A DNA stretch of 8,752 nt from positions 1 to 8,752 of the forward strand of contig JAICWZ010000058.1 in NCBI GenBank assembly GCA_025966355.1. Reading direction: 5' to 3'. The translations under genes were made by a program, and so were the position numbers. The notes below the pieces were generated by a model. It was given only the letters and a program-made list of their open reading frames with translations, was not told the origin of the DNA and did not search any database. The stretch comes from Thermomicrobiaceae bacterium (GTDB lineage: Bacteria > Chloroflexota > Chloroflexia > Thermomicrobiales > Thermomicrobiaceae). Of the stretch, positions 6,271-8,752 are shown one piece after another; position 1 is the stretch's first letter, and each line of letters starts with the position of its first letter.

Positions 6271-6712
6271 CCGTCGCGTCCTCTCGTGCCGGGAGTCCGG
6301 CCGCTGAGCGGGTGTCGTTGGTTGATCTCACTACTTCGGGCGAATCGGCGCCGGGGCCTTGCCCGATGTACGCAGCGAAGCCGCTGTTCTATCTGGTTGT
6401 CTAACGCGTCCAACGTGTTGAAACCATGCCTGATTCGCGCGAGCACCATGCGCGTTCAAGGTCTTTGCTCTTGCGCCATTTGCCGGTTATCGCGTACATA
6501 AACATGCGCACTACCCGCGCGCTGCGGTGGCGGTATGATACATTGCGAAGATGACACCGGATCAGCGCATGCGGACTCAAGCAGGCACCATGCCTGGTGG
6601 GACACGTTCATGACGTTGACCCATTTTGGGGTTGGAGTGACAGGGAACCGCACCGAGCGTCCGGCCAGGGCCGAGCCAAGAGGTGGAGAAGAGAAAGGCG
6701 TGCGAGTTGAGT
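6271..6712 (+). other. 442-bp gene-free stretch between yidD and jag; yidC not present
   Basis: In many bacteria yidC lies at this point. Here 442 bp is too short for it, and none of the frames shows YidC membrane segments or motifs. I found no tRNA, SRP RNA or other RNA gene I could recognise. A perfect hairpin, CAGGCA (6582-6587) with TGCCTG (6591-6596), overlaps an alternative pairing of CACCA (6586-6590) with TGGTG (6595-6599). A -10-like TATGAT is at 6534-6539 without a matching -35. Part of the stretch may be the leader of the jag transcript. Confidence 0.6.
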
Positions 6713-7444
6713 ATGAGTCCGATGAACTCGGTTGAGATTCAAGCTCGAACCGTCGATCAAGCAGTCGAACTCGCGCTTGAGCAGCTCGGGAAAACGCGCG
6801 ACGAGGTCAACGTCGAGGTCTTGATGGATACGAGCGACCTTGAAGATGGTGAAGCGCTTGTCCGCGTCGAAGTGCGCAGCACCAAACGCGTCGTCGATCC
6901 GAATCTCAAAACTCCGGCACCGGTCACGGACCGTCCGGCCGCTCCGCGCCAGCCGGCAGATGAAGAAACGGAGCGCATCGCCAAAGAGATCGTCACGGAG
7001 TTACTCGTCAAGATGGGCTTCGACTGCAACGTCATGGCGGTCGACAATCCATCGACGATCGAACTGAGCCAGGACGAACCGCGCACCGTTTTCATTGACA
7101 TCAACGGTCGCGATCTCGGCATGTTGATCGGCCGTCGAGGCGAGCATCTGGCGCAGTTGCAGTACATGATCAACGTACTCGCCAACAAGCGCTTCGATAC
7201 CTGGACGCGCGTGATCATCGACGTCGAAAGCTATCGGATGCGACGCGAGGAATCGTTGATCGGGCTCGCGCAGCGCGTGGCACGGCAGGTCGCCCGTAAC
7301 CGGCGGCCGATTTCGCTGGAACCGATGCCGCCCAACGAGCGCCGCGTCGTTCATGTCGCCCTGAAGAATGACCCGAACGTCACGACCTCCAGCGCGGGCG
7401 AAGCCGCCCTGCGACGCGTCACGATCTACCCCAAGCAACAGTAG
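6713..7444 (+). CDS. jag: Jag/KhpB RNA-binding protein (Jag-N, KH, R3H domains), 243 aa
   Basis: An RNA-binding protein that in Firmicutes pairs with KhpA and affects cell elongation and division. Residues about 5-56 form the Jag-N domain (VEIQARTVDQAVELALEQLG). About 57-85 are a Pro-rich linker. About 86-170 hold the KH domain with the loop GMLIGRRGEHLAQLQYM (136-152). About 175-240 hold the R3H domain with PMPPNERRVVHVAL (204-217), including Arg210 and His214, then SSAGEAALRRVTIYPK. All core residues are present, so it should be functional. The start is uncertain: ATG 6713 is chosen, but GTG 6683 and ATG 6722 are also in frame, and the purine-rich stretch at 6680-6698 is far from 6713. Its place after yidD, with yidC missing, keeps the usual cluster order. 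Confidence 0.92.
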   Translation: MSPMNSVEIQARTVDQAVELALEQLGKTRDEVNVEVLMDTSDLEDGEALVRVEVRSTKRVVDPNLKTPAPVTDRPAAPRQPADEETERIAKEIVTELLVKMGFDCNVMAVDNPSTIELSQDEPRTVFIDINGRDLGMLIGRRGEHLAQLQYMINVLANKRFDTWTRVIIDVESYRMRREESLIGLAQRVARQVARNRRPISLEPMPPNERRVVHVALKNDPNVTTSSAGEAALRRVTIYPKQQ

Positions 7445-7479
7445 GCGACGGCCGGCGTCGTCCGATACGGTTGGAGCAT

Positions 7480-8376
7480 ATGGCAGGCGAAGCACCCGAC
7501 TATCTCGCGATCGGGCACATCTCAATCGATCTCATGCCCGATGGCTCAGCGGTGCTCGGCGGAACGGCGCTCTATGCGGCGCTCACCGCCGCGCGCTTCG
7601 GGCTGCGCACCGCCGTTCTGACACGCGGCAATTTTTCCGGTCACGGTGACGCGGTCGCCGAAGCGTTCAGCCGCTTTGCCGGTGAGGTCGAAATCGTCCT
7701 GCAGAACGCGCCACAGCCGACCATATTCACGAATATATCGGTCGCCGGTCGCCGGGTACAGACGATCCATTCCTGGGCCGGTCGCATCGACCTCTCGGGC
7801 GTGCCGCCCCAGTGGCGCTCAGCCGATATCGTGCATCTGGCACCGATCGCACAGGAGATCGATCCGCGCCAGGTCGGTCGGCTCAGCCCGAATTTTTTCG
7901 GCGCCACGCCGCAGGGCTGGATGCGCCATTGGCCGGCCGAACGGCTCGGAAACGTGACGCTCGGTCAGTTGCGCCTGCCGAACGAACTCCTCGGCCGCAT
8001 CGACGCGCTCGTCCTCAGTTCCGAGGAGCAGTCGTTTGCACGCGATGCGATCGACGCCGTCACCCGGCGCGGGCTGGTCGCCGTCACCCGTGGACCCCAG
8101 GGCGCCGAGATTATCGACCGTGGCCGCTCAATCGACGTTCCGGCGATTCCGGTGCGCACGATCGACGACACCGGCGCCGGTGACGTCTTCGCCGCCACGC
8201 TCTTCGTCATGCGTGCCGATCAGGAGTCGACGATCGCCTCCGGGCGTGCCGCCGCGACCGCGGCCGGGCTGAGCGTGCAGCAGTCGGGGCCAGACGGTGT
8301 GCCGAGCCGCGAGACGGTCGAGGATTATCTTGAAGAGCATCCACCGCAAGCCCCGCGACGCGCCCGCGCCTATTGA
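7480..8376 (+). CDS. PfkB/ribokinase-family carbohydrate kinase, 298 aa
   Basis: A predicted cytoplasmic ATP-dependent kinase of sugars or nucleosides. The N-terminal half has YLAIGHISIDL (8-18) and the glycine pair LGGTALYAALTAARFG (26-41), where family members bind substrate. The second signature is DDTGAGDVFAATL (229-241), with TGAGD forming the anion hole and Asp235 as the expected catalytic base. VTRGPQGA (202-209) is the usual strand before the ATP site. The segment GATPQGWMRHW (141-151) recalls the DPQG-R pattern of some small family members. The substrate cannot be told from the sequence. ATG 7480 is favoured over TTG 7471, with TTGGAG just upstream. The gene sits 35 bp after jag and 50 bp before mnmE, so it may be co-transcribed with them. 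It is not a standard member of this cluster. Confidence 0.88.
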   Translation: MAGEAPDYLAIGHISIDLMPDGSAVLGGTALYAALTAARFGLRTAVLTRGNFSGHGDAVAEAFSRFAGEVEIVLQNAPQPTIFTNISVAGRRVQTIHSWAGRIDLSGVPPQWRSADIVHLAPIAQEIDPRQVGRLSPNFFGATPQGWMRHWPAERLGNVTLGQLRLPNELLGRIDALVLSSEEQSFARDAIDAVTRRGLVAVTRGPQGAEIIDRGRSIDVPAIPVRTIDDTGAGDVFAATLFVMRADQESTIASGRAAATAAGLSVQQSGPDGVPSRETVEDYLEEHPPQAPRRARAY

Positions 8377-8426
8377 GCCCGCCCCCACAACCCGGTTCGC
8401 ATCCAGATTGGTTCGGTTCGAGTGCC

Positions 8427-8752
8427 ATGTATGACGACACCATCGCCGCCATCGCCACACCACCCGGAGAAGGCGGTATCGGCATCATCCGGCTGAGCGG
8501 CCCGGAGTCCGCGAATATCGCCAGCCGGATTTTTCGACGTGGCGCCCAGGGGCGTGCGGTTGATGTATCCGCACTCGGCTCGCACCGGCTCTATTACGGC
8601 AGCATTGTCGACCCCGATGCCGAGCGCACCATCGACGAGGTGATGCTCGTGCGCATGGCGTCGCCGCACAGTTACACGCGCGAAGCGGTCGTCGAGATCC
8701 ACTGCCACGGCGGACCGCTGCCGGTGAAACGAATCCTCGAATTGAGCGCCGC
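8427..8752 (+). CDS. mnmE: tRNA modification GTPase MnmE, N-terminal part (cut by window end)
   Basis: With MnmG, MnmE installs the carboxymethylaminomethyl group on wobble U34 of certain tRNAs. The visible 108 residues are the N-terminal tetrahydrofolate-binding domain. It opens MYDDTIAAIATPPGEGGIGI, then IIRLSGPESANIASRIF, LYYGSIVDPD (56-64), and SYTREAVVEIHCHGGP (82-97), which is the conserved folate-site region. The helical and GTPase domains lie beyond the window. ATG 8427 fits the family start exactly. The ribosome site is weak. It lies 50 bp after the PfkB kinase gene and closes the rpmH-to-mnmE cluster. Confidence 0.95.
   Translation, partial: MYDDTIAAIATPPGEGGIGIIRLSGPESANIASRIFRRGAQGRAVDVSALGSHRLYYGSIVDPDAERTIDEVMLVRMASPHSYTREAVVEIHCHGGPLPVKRILELSA

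Noticed and set aside
6286..6501. Possible small gene or yidC remnant after yidD
   Set aside because: The 71-residue frame and neighbouring frames show no YidC motifs or membrane segments, and the start has no ribosome site.
7001..7525. Minus-strand open frame opposite jag
   Set aside because: It mirrors the KH and R3H coding region, has no motif, and would conflict with the clear Jag protein.

Overview
The window is GC-rich bacterial DNA with two blocks of genes that diverge from about position 5390. The right block carries rpmH, rnpA, yidD, jag (khpB), a PfkB-type kinase and the start of mnmE, all on the plus strand. This is a variant of the conserved bacterial rpmH-to-mnmE cluster that often lies near the replication origin. 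The left block carries three minus-strand genes that read away from it: a secreted subtilisin-family protease, an MFS exporter and a creatinase/aminopeptidase-P-like M24 protein. The C-terminal protease modules (FWQANGG, FGYPISE, YFERNRFEYHPE) recall extracellular proteins of Chloroflexota. With the GC content, this suggests a Chloroflexota bacterium, perhaps Thermomicrobia-like. That placement is inference from memory, not a database result.

Layout: 1-141 is short non-coding sequence. 142-1326 (-) is the M24 protein. 1327-1668 is gene-free and holds two inverted copies of a 26-bp palindromic element plus further hairpins. 1669-2940 (-) is the MFS transporter. 2941-3160 is a short spacer with a weak promoter candidate. 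3161-5383 (-) is the S8 protease with two repeated C-terminal modules. 5384-5515 is the divergent control region. It has an excellent sigma-70-type promoter for rpmH, an inverted repeat over its -35 box and a terminator-like hairpin with seven T in the rpmH leader. Then come rpmH 5516-5677 (GTG start), rnpA 5686-6042, yidD 6061-6270, a 442-bp gene-free stretch where yidC would normally be, jag 6713-7444, the PfkB kinase 7480-8376 and mnmE from 8427, cut by the window end.

The right block combines translation and RNA functions: L34 for the ribosome, the RNase P protein for tRNA 5' processing, YidD for membrane protein insertion, the RNA-binding Jag/KhpB protein, and MnmE for wobble-uridine modification. 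The left block looks like accessory envelope and peptide functions, with no clear pathway linking its members.

The points most worth a second look are the terminator and competing hairpin in the rpmH leader, the absent yidC, the altered metal-ligand positions in the M24 protein, the REPIN-like inverted repeat pair, and the near-identical DNA of the duplicated protease modules. I saw no CRISPR array, no transposase and no tRNA or rRNA. I found no clear case of a wholly new multi-gene system.
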